Source of the DNA: Burkholderia sp. SRS-W-2-2016
GTDB lineage: Bacteria; Pseudomonadota; Gammaproteobacteria; Burkholderiales; Burkholderiaceae
DNA: 64,000 bases
Assembly (NCBI RefSeq): GCF_001931485.1
Contig: NZ_MSDV01000056.1
Location: forward strand, 1 to 64,000
Reading direction: 5' to 3'
Part shown: positions 51,595-60,047 of the stretch, in pieces
Position numbering within the stretch: position 1 is the first letter of the stretch
Layout of the letters: each line of letters starts with the position of its first letter
Notes under the pieces: model-generated
Seen by the model: only the letters and a program-made list of their open reading frames with translations
The model's database searches: none
What the model was told of the DNA's origin: nothing
Made by a program: the position numbers and the translations under genes

Positions 51595-52326
51595 TCATCT
51601 GTCGCCGCTGATCAGCGGAGCGTCAGGGTTGGTCGGCTTGATAGATGCATCGCAATGGATGCGGTCGTCGCCGGAAGGTGTGCGCAGGCCGCTAGGAACC
51701 ATCGTGTCTTCTTCGACGTGCTTGTTATCCGGTATATCGCTCTTTCCGTCGTAGATGAAACCGGGAATCAACGGATAAGACTCCACGTACGAATCTGTAT
51801 TTCGTCGCTTCTCAACATATACACGATCGCGATCGACATACACTGCATATCTCTTCGATTCGCTGAATGGATTGAAACTATGTGGCATATAGTCCAGAGC
51901 ATCGAAGGTTTTCCCACCGTCCGTCGAGTACATCATTTCAACAGTCCAGCCGCGATCTATGGTGGCTATATTTGGGGGAGACCCAGACGGGAAAACAAGA
52001 TTTCTACCAGTCGGGTCAGCATTGAAGAGCATTCCCTGATACCCTTCGATTCCTGCCCGGCCGAGATATTTCCGGATGTGTGTACGCGTATCGTTGTACC
52101 AGGTATCACCGTGGTAGCAATCGCGATAGCGCTCCAGTGTCACGAACCTGTGATCGTCAATGCGATAGATAACTTGTGGTGGCGAATCGTAGGGTAGCTC
52201 CTTCGCTGCCATGAAATCACTCAGCATGAACACATATGGTTCGTCTGATTTTTTTCCCGTACAGCCCTGTAACAGCGCAAGCAGAGGCAGGGCGATGACT
52301 GTGCACCGCATGCCTTTAATCGCCAT
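51595..52326 (-). CDS. Tli3-family T6SS immunity lipoprotein, copy 1
   Basis: 243 residues from the ATG at 52326, chosen by alignment with the copy at 50848; ATGs further upstream (for example 52335) lie within the Tle3 gene. Lipobox region LPLLALLQGC. The start overlaps the end of Tle3 by 11 bases, so effector and immunity are translated together. A middle segment (ATIDRGWTVEMMYSTDGGKT) differs strongly from copy 2, while a 108-bp stretch near the 3' end is identical between the two genes, a sign of recent duplication or gene conversion. Confidence 0.86.
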   Translation of the reverse strand: MAIKGMRCTVIALPLLALLQGCTGKKSDEPYVFMLSDFMAAKELPYDSPPQVIYRIDDHRFVTLERYRDCYHGDTWYNDTRTHIRKYLGRAGIEGYQGMLFNADPTGRNLVFPSGSPPNIATIDRGWTVEMMYSTDGGKTFDALDYMPHSFNPFSESKRYAVYVDRDRVYVEKRRNTDSYVESYPLIPGFIYDGKSDIPDNKHVEEDTMVPSGLRTPSGDDRIHCDASIKPTNPDAPLISGDR

Positions 52327-54283
52327 AGATGACATCCCTGTTCCAAGACCGCTGCGAATTGAGCTGCTTAAGTTGTTCTTGTTCCTCCTTAAACTGCTCA
52401 ATGGCAAGAAGGCTCAACTTGGTGGAAGTGATATTCCAGTCTATTAGCGTCGGCCGGGGAATCACTTCGAGCTTGCTCGTTTCGAAATACGGGTCCAGCC
52501 CCAACGTCCAGTCTGCGCGTTTGATGAGACTGAACCAGAAGTCCCGATTAGCGTAGGCCTCACAGAATCCGACCGGCAGATCATAAGCCGCCACCCGGCG
52601 CATGAACTCATGGCTCATGGGCAACGTACTATGATTGGTCGGTTCCGCATGGTAGTCATCATGTGCCTTAAGCGTCTCATTGCGTGACTGACGGACCACG
52701 CTTGCGCCAATTGGACTCAAAGGATTGGCCACCCATGCGAGTTGAGGCTCGTAAAGCGACCGGAAGAATCGATACGACTCGTCCTTATATCGAAATTTTC
52801 CAGGACGATCTGGGTCCGGCTTCATCTCACCCATCTTCGGGGCCTCGGCCCGTGAGTCCTCGAAAGTCTTCATCTCAGAGGCAGTCAGCGGATGCGGGAC
52901 TTTCTCCGCGTTAATCGTGACCATCTTGTTCAGATCAGGGGTTGCCCATAACTTGAGGGTGTTCCCGAACGCGCCCCGGTTGCCGTTCCAGAATTCCGTG
53001 GGGTTGACTCCCGGAACCGGATTCTGGATCGGTGGCAACCTGCCAAACGGCTTCGTGCCTGGATCGTCACCTACCGGCGTGCCGCGTGCCAGCATGCGCT
53101 GCTTCACCGTGTCGCCCAACTCCACAAGCAGCTTGTCATCTACACCCTGCCAGCCAATGCTCTGCAACGTCGTGATGCCCATCACGCGGTCGTGCGGCGT
53201 GAAGTACACATAGAGCCGCCCATGATTGTCGCGCTCGTTCACGCCCGACTTGCGTTTGTTATCAGGTCGCCAGAAGTTCATGTCCTCCGAGGCGCCACAA
53301 TGAAGCTGTTTCAGCTCTGCTTCCGTGAAGACGTGCTTGTCCTTCCTGATACGCTGCGCAATGTTGCGGAAGGTTTTGATGCGGGCGTCCTGCGTCGGAT
53401 ATTCCATTCCACAGGTAAGAGCATCAGTGACCTTGTCATCCAGTGCATAGGGCGAGTTCATCACGAACAGCGCGTCCGGCGCGCGTGTCTTGCACATCGC
53501 CGTTGCAGCCAGCGCCACCATCGTGCCCTGACTGTGGGACATGACGGACACCGTATCCTGAGGACAGGTCGTCCGTATCCTGTCGATCAGATCCGCAAGC
53601 CTCTGTGCGGCATGCGAGAAGTACCGGCGCGGGGGAGCATCGTCAAGCTGGCGATCCATTTCCGTATTCAGGTCCTGCAAATCGAAGCCGGACATATGCC
53701 GCGCGAAGCCCTGATTACTCCATAGCTGCTGAAGATTGTTGGTGCCGTTCTGGAATGGACCGCCGCCCCAATACCACGGCCCCTTTTCATTGCTGCTCTC
53801 CGGGTCCCAGAAACTCGCACCACGCGGATTCTGCATTGGAATACGCCACTTGCGTTCCGTGCCGGGTTCGGCACGGTAGCCCCAATAGAAGCGGATTACT
53901 GGGGAACAACCATATTTGGTCATCCGCCGTAGCGATGGCTTTTTATCTTTGGTCTTCGCATATTCATTGGCAGAAAGCTCGAATGTGCCCTTGCGACCAA
54001 GCCGCTCGTTCAAACCGTCGCACAGTGCTATCTCCGCATCGTCATACCACTCCCCCTCAGAGTTCACTCCGTGAACAAAAATAATCACCCCCGGCATATG
54101 CGGCGGCACCCGCGCCTCCGCATGCACCTGATAGCTGGCAGGCGACATATACGACTCCCAGTACGGCCGCCCCAGATGATCTCGCTGCATCGGCACGACA
54201 TTGGTCGCCGTGTCATGTTGATACCGCTGAGGTTGTGCATCGGACTGCGTAGCATCGTCGTGGCTGCTGTTCTTGTTATTCAT
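52316..54283 (-). CDS. tle3: T6SS phospholipase effector, Tle3 family
   Basis: 655 residues with no signal peptide. An alpha/beta-hydrolase core starts at PGVIIFVHGVNSEGEWYDD (~residues 64-82). The nucleophile elbow is SHSQG (Ser251), so the first position of GxSxG is Ser. VYFTPHDRVMG carries a candidate acidic residue. The C-terminal half resembles the DUF3274 region of Tle3. Such effectors hydrolyse phospholipids in target bacteria after delivery on the VgrG spike. The gene starts four bases after the VgrG stop and overlaps its immunity gene, a classic vgrG-tle-tli layout. Confidence 0.9.
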   Translation of the reverse strand: MNNKNSSHDDATQSDAQPQRYQHDTATNVVPMQRDHLGRPYWESYMSPASYQVHAEARVPPHMPGVIIFVHGVNSEGEWYDDAEIALCDGLNERLGRKGTFELSANEYAKTKDKKPSLRRMTKYGCSPVIRFYWGYRAEPGTERKWRIPMQNPRGASFWDPESSNEKGPWYWGGGPFQNGTNNLQQLWSNQGFARHMSGFDLQDLNTEMDRQLDDAPPRRYFSHAAQRLADLIDRIRTTCPQDTVSVMSHSQGTMVALAATAMCKTRAPDALFVMNSPYALDDKVTDALTCGMEYPTQDARIKTFRNIAQRIRKDKHVFTEAELKQLHCGASEDMNFWRPDNKRKSGVNERDNHGRLYVYFTPHDRVMGITTLQSIGWQGVDDKLLVELGDTVKQRMLARGTPVGDDPGTKPFGRLPPIQNPVPGVNPTEFWNGNRGAFGNTLKLWATPDLNKMVTINAEKVPHPLTASEMKTFEDSRAEAPKMGEMKPDPDRPGKFRYKDESYRFFRSLYEPQLAWVANPLSPIGASVVRQSRNETLKAHDDYHAEPTNHSTLPMSHEFMRRVAAYDLPVGFCEAYANRDFWFSLIKRADWTLGLDPYFETSKLEVIPRPTLIDWNITSTKLSLLAIEQFKEEQEQLKQLNSQRSWNRDVIYGD

Positions 54284-54287
54284 CGAC

Positions 54288-56753
54288 TCAGGTTCCCTTG
54301 ATCTTCGAAAGCAACATCTTCATGCCCTGGGCAATATCGTTCTGGGTCAGATCCGTTTCACCGTTATCACTGGTCAAGCCTTCCTTGATGCTGCCGTCAG
54401 CCAGCTCGATCCTGTACGGCTTGTTTGCAAGGGGCCGCCCGGTCAGTTCGTCGGTGAGAACGAAGCGTTCTTTGCTGGGCGTATTCAGCTGTCCGAACTT
54501 GGGCAACGGCAACGACAGCGAGCCGGGACCCTGCTTGTCAACCAGCGGAACCTTCAGCACTAGCGACATGCCGCCAATCTCCACGTTGTCCCCCACGATC
54601 TTGATATAGGCACTCCCGCCACCCTGAAGCACCACGCCGTTCGCAGCGTGGGCCGTGAGCGTGCCGCCCGCACTGCACAGTTCCATGTTCAGTTGCGAAA
54701 CGATGTCCATTGCGTCCGATTGCGCCTGCATGACAACCTTGCCGCGCGCCGCGATCAGCTTCACGCCCAGGCGCTGCGCGAATAGCGACACCGCGCCGGC
54801 GGCAGCCATCACGACGTTTCTCATCGCACTGACGTTGAATCCTGCGCTGGTCGTAGTGTTCACATCCTTGCCCGCCGACACCGACACGCGATCCGGTGTG
54901 GCAAGCGCAATGCCTTTAGGCGACGACAGCAACATGACGGCTTCCCGCAGTTCGTTCACGCTGCTTTTGAGCCATTCGTTCTCGGCCTTCAGGTCGGCGA
55001 TTTCCGCCTTCGCCACAGCGGCCGCCTGTGCAAGTCCTTCCGCCTGTGCCACCGCCGTGCGCAACTGGCTCACGGCGCCGTCCATATCGAGCTGCTTGCC
55101 GGAAGCCGCTGGCTGATCCCAGGTCGTGACCAGCAGCCCCTTTCCTGAGCGGATAGCGCCGTAGCCGGATGTGCGAAGCTCGAAGCCTTCGCCCCGATAT
55201 TCGAGTTTCTGGTTGACCAGATAGCCGAGGTTCAACTGAGACTTGCCCGAGTGATCCGTACTCAGCTTGATGCCTTCCTGGCCCTCCCAGTCCTCCATCC
55301 GCAGCTTGTTGTTCTTCTGCGTGCGGATCATGTTGCGCGAGAGCCAGCGACGATCGTTCGTCACCAGATCGCGCGCCTGGCTGTGGTGATGAAACCCACC
55401 AATTTCAGGCTTGTCCGGGTCGCCGTCCCGGAACGAAATGACGGCTTCGTCGTTATCCAGCGCGACAAAGTGCATGCCGGTCTGAAGCTTGCCCGCGAAC
55501 GGCTTGGCCAGCCGCAGCGGCACACTCTCACCGCCCTTGGGCCACGCGCCGAAGTCGGCATCGAGCCGGACCACGTAGTAGCCCGCCGCGTTCAGGTAGC
55601 CATACGTGTACTTGTCCGGGCTGCAAATACGGCCAGAGAGTGTTCCCGGAATTTTTGGCCAGGTTTCCGGCTTCAGTTCCAGCCGGAAACGGCGGTCGGC
55701 TGGAATCGCCCTGAAGGTATTCGAGTAGGCCAGGTCGCGCGCACCGCGGTGTGTGATCTCGATGATCACCTGACCTTTGGGCGCATCGGGCAGGACAATA
55801 TCCGTTTCGAGCACGGTGGCGCATTGCAACGCGAGCACGTTGCTTTCGCCTTCATACACGACCTGACGCGCGAGCGCCGCTTCGTGCCGAAGCTGTGCTT
55901 CCCACTTTGCCCCCGCCTGGTCGAGGTGGTTCGTGCCATAGATATAGGGCTGGCCGTAGGTAGTCGGATCGTCCGGCGAAACATTGGCCGTGTCGCGCAA
56001 CCGCTCCCACGCGCTTTCCGGGTTGTAGTCCGCCACCATCACCGACTGCGGCACCGTCACGGTATGGGTCCTGATGGCCGTCACCGCTTCCACACCGTCC
56101 GCTTCGAGTCCCGCGGCTTCGCGATACGGCACGATCCGTTGCGGTTCGTCGTAAAGGTAGTGGTCAATGTCGTCGGCGAAAACGGTCATGTCGCCATGTT
56201 CCGTTTCCACGATATAGCTGTAGATGCCCGCCTTCTGCATCAGCATCTGGACGTAAGCCAGATCGTTCATCTGATACTGGAAGCGCCACGCATGAACCGG
56301 ATACGGGCGTCTCAGGCGAAGTGCAATCAGGTGATCCGGTATGCCGTGCCGGCGCAGAATGGCCTGAATGATCTGCGGTGTCGTCTGGTGCTGATAGGGC
56401 CGGGTATTCGTGACGGCCTCAAGCCGTCCAAAGTGCGACTTCAGAACGATTTCATAAGCGACGAAATCCTTCGTCGTTTGTACCGTTGAAAGTCGCTCGA
56501 TGTAGCCCGAGAACTTTCGCACGCTTCCCTCCTCGGCCTCAACGCTGAAAACCGCATCGAAATTCAGATAGTCAGTACGGCGAAGCTGCTGCGGGTGGGT
56601 CAACCTGATCCGCACTTCGGTCGGTGCACCCATCTTTTCGGTTGCGTCGAAAGACACGACCGATAACGCTGCCGCGCTATCAGTGCCGGGCACCGTCAGA
56701 CAGCACGCCTGGCGCCCCGTGATAGTCCGGCTGAACGGATCAAACTCTGCCAC
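54288..56753 (-). CDS. vgrG: Type VI secretion tip protein VgrG with C-terminal extension
   Basis: 821 residues from GTG 56753, preceded by AGGGGAG; a TTG at 56798 would add 15 residues. Gp27-like region from LTVPGTDSAAALSVVSFDAT; gp5-like segment with DPDKPEIGGFHHHSQARDLV; then a DUF2345-type beta-helix (SAGGTLTAHAANGVVLQGGG, EIGGMSL). The last 59 residues (763-821, RFVLTDELTGRPLANKPYRI onward) form a transthyretin/Ig-like tail that likely docks the Tle3 cargo. VgrG is the puncturing spike of the T6SS. No core tss genes are in the window, so it is an orphan effector island. Confidence 0.93.
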   Translation of the reverse strand: MAEFDPFSRTITGRQACCLTVPGTDSAAALSVVSFDATEKMGAPTEVRIRLTHPQQLRRTDYLNFDAVFSVEAEEGSVRKFSGYIERLSTVQTTKDFVAYEIVLKSHFGRLEAVTNTRPYQHQTTPQIIQAILRRHGIPDHLIALRLRRPYPVHAWRFQYQMNDLAYVQMLMQKAGIYSYIVETEHGDMTVFADDIDHYLYDEPQRIVPYREAAGLEADGVEAVTAIRTHTVTVPQSVMVADYNPESAWERLRDTANVSPDDPTTYGQPYIYGTNHLDQAGAKWEAQLRHEAALARQVVYEGESNVLALQCATVLETDIVLPDAPKGQVIIEITHRGARDLAYSNTFRAIPADRRFRLELKPETWPKIPGTLSGRICSPDKYTYGYLNAAGYYVVRLDADFGAWPKGGESVPLRLAKPFAGKLQTGMHFVALDNDEAVISFRDGDPDKPEIGGFHHHSQARDLVTNDRRWLSRNMIRTQKNNKLRMEDWEGQEGIKLSTDHSGKSQLNLGYLVNQKLEYRGEGFELRTSGYGAIRSGKGLLVTTWDQPAASGKQLDMDGAVSQLRTAVAQAEGLAQAAAVAKAEIADLKAENEWLKSSVNELREAVMLLSSPKGIALATPDRVSVSAGKDVNTTTSAGFNVSAMRNVVMAAAGAVSLFAQRLGVKLIAARGKVVMQAQSDAMDIVSQLNMELCSAGGTLTAHAANGVVLQGGGSAYIKIVGDNVEIGGMSLVLKVPLVDKQGPGSLSLPLPKFGQLNTPSKERFVLTDELTGRPLANKPYRIELADGSIKEGLTSDNGETDLTQNDIAQGMKMLLSKIKGT

Positions 56754-57382
56754 TCCTGCTCCCCTGAAAAAAGACCAGTGATAAAGCGTCGGCGGCAAAG
56801 CCCGTTACCGGACCATTCTCATGAAGACCAGCAACGCCCGTTCGTTCGGTTCAAGCTAAGCCTTGGCGCGCGACACATCGTCAACAATCTCGCCATCGCA
56901 GCGAAACACGGTATGGCGAGTGGGGCGCGCAGTGCAAGCGGACTATTCCTGGACCTGCCTGCGATGCCGCGATTTTTGAGGGGTTGTAGTGAGTGTCGCG
57001 AGCCGGAAAGCACGGCCGAGATTTGCGCAGAAATGCTCGAATCGGGTGGTGGAGATTTAGCGCAAATGCGCTATGGACGCCCTTGACCGGGCTAAACGGA
57101 GGGATTTCCTGGAGGGATGTGGCGCATCGCATCGCCGTGCGATGTCGCTGAGTCTTTCGGGAATCAAGGTCCCGAAAGTACTTGTTAAAAATGATGAACT
57201 AAGTTGCTCGCAATCGACGAATGGATCAACGAGCAGGGGCCTCCTCCAGTGAACACGCGTAGAGGAGGGGATCTGGCAAACCCGCGCAGACAGTCGGGAA
57301 TATGGGTCTATCAGGAACGCCGGGTAGTGATCTACCCGGCATGACGGGCTCGCTCATGCTTATCGAGATAAAACCCGACCCA
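56754..57382. other. 629-bp spacer with two perfect hairpins
   Basis: No gene is supported. CTTTCGGGA/TCCCGAAAG pairs at 57153-57177 with a 7-base loop, and GCCGGGTAG/CTACCCGGC pairs at 57319-57340 with a 4-base loop. Neither has a clear T-run. The second lies just after the end of the minus-strand hydrolase gene and may end its transcript. The promoter of the minus-strand VgrG operon should be in the left part. Confidence 0.55.
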
Positions 57383-58438
57383 CTACCGCAGCCCCCCATC
57401 CACCGCCCCAATCACCAACCCAAAAAACTCATTCGCCGCCGCCGGATCGAGCCAACGCACGACCACCGTCATCCGCCGCTGCGGCTCGATCCAGGTAAAC
57501 GAACTCCCCGCGCCGATCCCGAAATAACTCGACTCCGGCACATTGGGAAACACCTTGCGCTCCGTATTGAGCCACACGAGATACCCATAAAACGGCGCGA
57601 TCCCGCACGGCGTGCGCATCCGCGCAATCCACTCGGACGACAACACCCGCCGCCCATTCGCGACACCATCGTTCAACAGCATCTGCGCGACCTTCAACTG
57701 ATCGTGCGCGCTCACCGACATCCCGCCGCCCCAATGCGTACCGCCCGGCACCGACTGCATCCGCTGTCCGTCGATCTCGACCCACGCGTTGTCATAACCG
57801 ACCCATTGCCAGTGTTCACTGGCGCCGCAAGGCCGCATGATCGCTTCGCGAAACACCTCGGGCAGCGGCCGGCGAAACAGATGGAGCAGCGCAAGCGCCA
57901 GCTGATTAATGCGTACGTCGTTGTATTCCCAGTACGTGCCCGGCGTTTGCGCGGGCCGCGGATCGCCTTTCCTTCCATTAGGCGGCGCGGCGAAATTGAC
58001 CGCGCGATAGTGGTCCGCCTGATCCGACAGCCCGAAATAAGTACCGCGCCACTCGCTGGTCTGCTGCAGCAGATGCGCCCACGTAATCGGCGCATTGTGT
58101 TCGTCGTCGAAACCGATACCCGGCACTCTTACGCGCACCGGTTCATCGACGTCGGGGAGAAGCCCGCGATCGTGCGCGACGCCGGCGAGTAGCGCGAGGT
58201 ACATCTTCGCGACGCTGAAGGTCAGATCGGCGCGATCGGGTTCGCCCCAACTCGTCAGCACACGGCCATCGACGGCGATCGTGCCGGACACCGGCCCGCG
58301 ATCGTGCACCGGGCCGAGCAGTTTGTTCCACGGCGGCGGGTCGTTCACGTGCACGCCCCACGCGCCATTCACATGGCGATCCCACGACGATTCATGAGCC
58401 ACCGCGAAGTCCACCGCGGGTTGCAAACGGTCTTGCAT
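57383..58438 (-). CDS. Serine beta-lactamase-like hydrolase (class C / PBP4 family)
   Basis: 351 residues from the ATG at 58438 (AGGA seven bases before); an ATG at 58477 would add 13 residues. The SxxK motif is SVAK (Ser75-Lys78), and the tyrosine motif is in WEYND (Tyr172). A late GAGSSF segment may stand in for the KTG box. No signal peptide is evident, so a cytoplasmic esterase/peptidase is more likely than antibiotic resistance. It follows the MHS transporter by 45 bases on the same strand and probably acts on what that protein imports. Confidence 0.88.
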   Translation of the reverse strand: MQDRLQPAVDFAVAHESSWDRHVNGAWGVHVNDPPPWNKLLGPVHDRGPVSGTIAVDGRVLTSWGEPDRADLTFSVAKMYLALLAGVAHDRGLLPDVDEPVRVRVPGIGFDDEHNAPITWAHLLQQTSEWRGTYFGLSDQADHYRAVNFAAPPNGRKGDPRPAQTPGTYWEYNDVRINQLALALLHLFRRPLPEVFREAIMRPCGASEHWQWVGYDNAWVEIDGQRMQSVPGGTHWGGGMSVSAHDQLKVAQMLLNDGVANGRRVLSSEWIARMRTPCGIAPFYGYLVWLNTERKVFPNVPESSYFGIGAGSSFTWIEPQRRMTVVVRWLDPAAANEFFGLVIGAVDGGLR

Positions 58439-58483
58439 GGATAAGTCCTGTTGTTCTGTCGATTCAATCAAAGTCATATCGCC

Positions 58484-59776
58484 TTAACGCGCATGCAGGC
58501 GCAGTCGAGCCCACGTCACCGAGAAAATGCTTAGTACTGCGGCGATCATCAGATACAGGCCCGGCGCGAGATTGTTGCCGGTCGCCGCGATCAGCGCGGC
58601 GATCGCGACCGGCGTGAAGCCGCCGAAGATCGTGGTGCCGATGTTGTAGCCGAACGCCATGCCGGTCGTGCGCGTGCGGGTCGGGAACATCTCGGACATC
58701 AACGCGGGCAGCGGCGCGAAGTAGGTGGCTTTGAGCAGTGCGACCCACGCGACCGCGGCGAGCAGCGTGCCGAGCGACGGGTGCGCGTTCATCAGCACGA
58801 ACGCCGGATAAACGGTCGCGAAGAACAGCACGGCGGTGCACAGCATGATCCGCACGCGGCCGATCTTGTCCGACAGATGGCCGATGAACGGCGTCAGCAG
58901 CATCATGATCAGCCCGGCCAGCAGCGTCGCGATGAAACCCGACGACGGCGCGAGCCCGAGTTGCCGCGCCGCGTAAGTCGGCATGTAGAGCAGCATGTAG
59001 TTCGCGGTGGTGGTCAGGATCAGCGCGCCGATCGACACGAGCACGCGCTCTTTCTGCGTGGCGAGCAGCTCGCGCACCGGCGCCTCGGATTTTTCCGCGC
59101 GCTCGAATTCCGGCGATTCATCGATGCGGCGGCGAATGTACAGACCGATCGGGCCGATCAGTAGACCGAACAGAAACGGAATGCGCCAGCCCCAGCTTTC
59201 CAGTTGTTCGGTGGACAGCGTAGTGGTCAGCACCGCGCCGAACAGCGACGCGAGCAGGGTGCTCGCGCCCTGGCTGGAGAACTGCCAGCTCGCCATGAAG
59301 CCTTTGCGCTGCGGCGCGTGCTCGATCAGAAACGCGGTCGAGCTGCCGAATTCGCCGCCGGCCGAGAAGCCCTGCAACAGCCGCGACGCGAATACGCCGA
59401 TCGGTGCCAGCACGCCGATCGCGGCATACGGCGGCATCAGCGCGATCATCGCGGTGCCGAGCGTCATCAGCGCGATCGACAGCGTCAACGATGCTTTGCG
59501 GCCCTTGCGGTCGCTGAACGAGCCGAGCGCGAGCGCGCCGACCGGCCGCGCCAGATACGATAGCGCGAAGGTGCCGAGCGTGAGCAGCAGCGACACGGTG
59601 CGGTCGTGGACCGGGAAGAACGTGCGCGACAGCACCGCCGCGAAGTAGCCGTACACGACCAGATCGTAGAACTCGAGCGCATTGCCGATCGACGTCGCGA
59701 GGATCAGCCGTGAGACGCCCGCTTGCGATGCCGGCTCCTCTATCGTGTCGGCCGTGGTGGCGGAATTGATGCGCAT
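58484..59776 (-). CDS. MFS transporter, metabolite:H+ symporter (MHS) family
   Basis: 430 residues with 12 helices. Family marks are IGNALEFYDLVVYGYFAAVL in helix 1, ALGSFSDRKGRKASLTLSIA (motif A) and RLLQGFSAGGEFGSSTAFLI. MHS proteins (citrate, alpha-ketoglutarate, shikimate, proline/betaine type) bring organic acids or zwitterions in with protons. The exact substrate is unknown. AGAGGA precedes the ATG at 59776. It forms a two-gene unit with the serine hydrolase downstream. Confidence 0.92.
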   Translation of the reverse strand: MRINSATTADTIEEPASQAGVSRLILATSIGNALEFYDLVVYGYFAAVLSRTFFPVHDRTVSLLLTLGTFALSYLARPVGALALGSFSDRKGRKASLTLSIALMTLGTAMIALMPPYAAIGVLAPIGVFASRLLQGFSAGGEFGSSTAFLIEHAPQRKGFMASWQFSSQGASTLLASLFGAVLTTTLSTEQLESWGWRIPFLFGLLIGPIGLYIRRRIDESPEFERAEKSEAPVRELLATQKERVLVSIGALILTTTANYMLLYMPTYAARQLGLAPSSGFIATLLAGLIMMLLTPFIGHLSDKIGRVRIMLCTAVLFFATVYPAFVLMNAHPSLGTLLAAVAWVALLKATYFAPLPALMSEMFPTRTRTTGMAFGYNIGTTIFGGFTPVAIAALIAATGNNLAPGLYLMIAAVLSIFSVTWARLRLHAR

Positions 59777-59963
59777 GACGAAGTCCTCTGGCGGCGTGTG
59801 GGGGCGCGCCGTCGGTGTCTCGTCCGCGGCGCAGGATTCGAAGCCTGTGTCGCGATCTTGAGGTGGCCGATATTTCCCGACAATTACAATATTTGGCAGA
59901 TGGCTTTGCCGAAATGGCAAAGCGCAGCGGCCGTGCTCAACACGGCCCATCGATTGCGGAGAC

Positions 59964-59996
59964 GAAAAAAAACGCCCCACGTGGGGGCGTTTTTCC
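59964..59996 (-). terminator. Strong intrinsic terminator of the porin gene
   Basis: AACGCCCC (59971-59978) and GGGGCGTT (59984-59991) pair around ACGTG. On the minus strand the stem is followed by eight T residues. It lies 52 bases after the porin stop. Confidence 0.92.
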
Positions 59997-60047
59997 TCAA
60001 ACCACGAGGACAGAAGACGCAAGCGCCCCCCATCCCCGGCCATCCAT

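Noticed and set aside
57383..58438. Antibiotic-resistance beta-lactamase
   Set aside because: No signal peptide and a weak third motif; the fold family also contains many esterases and peptidases.
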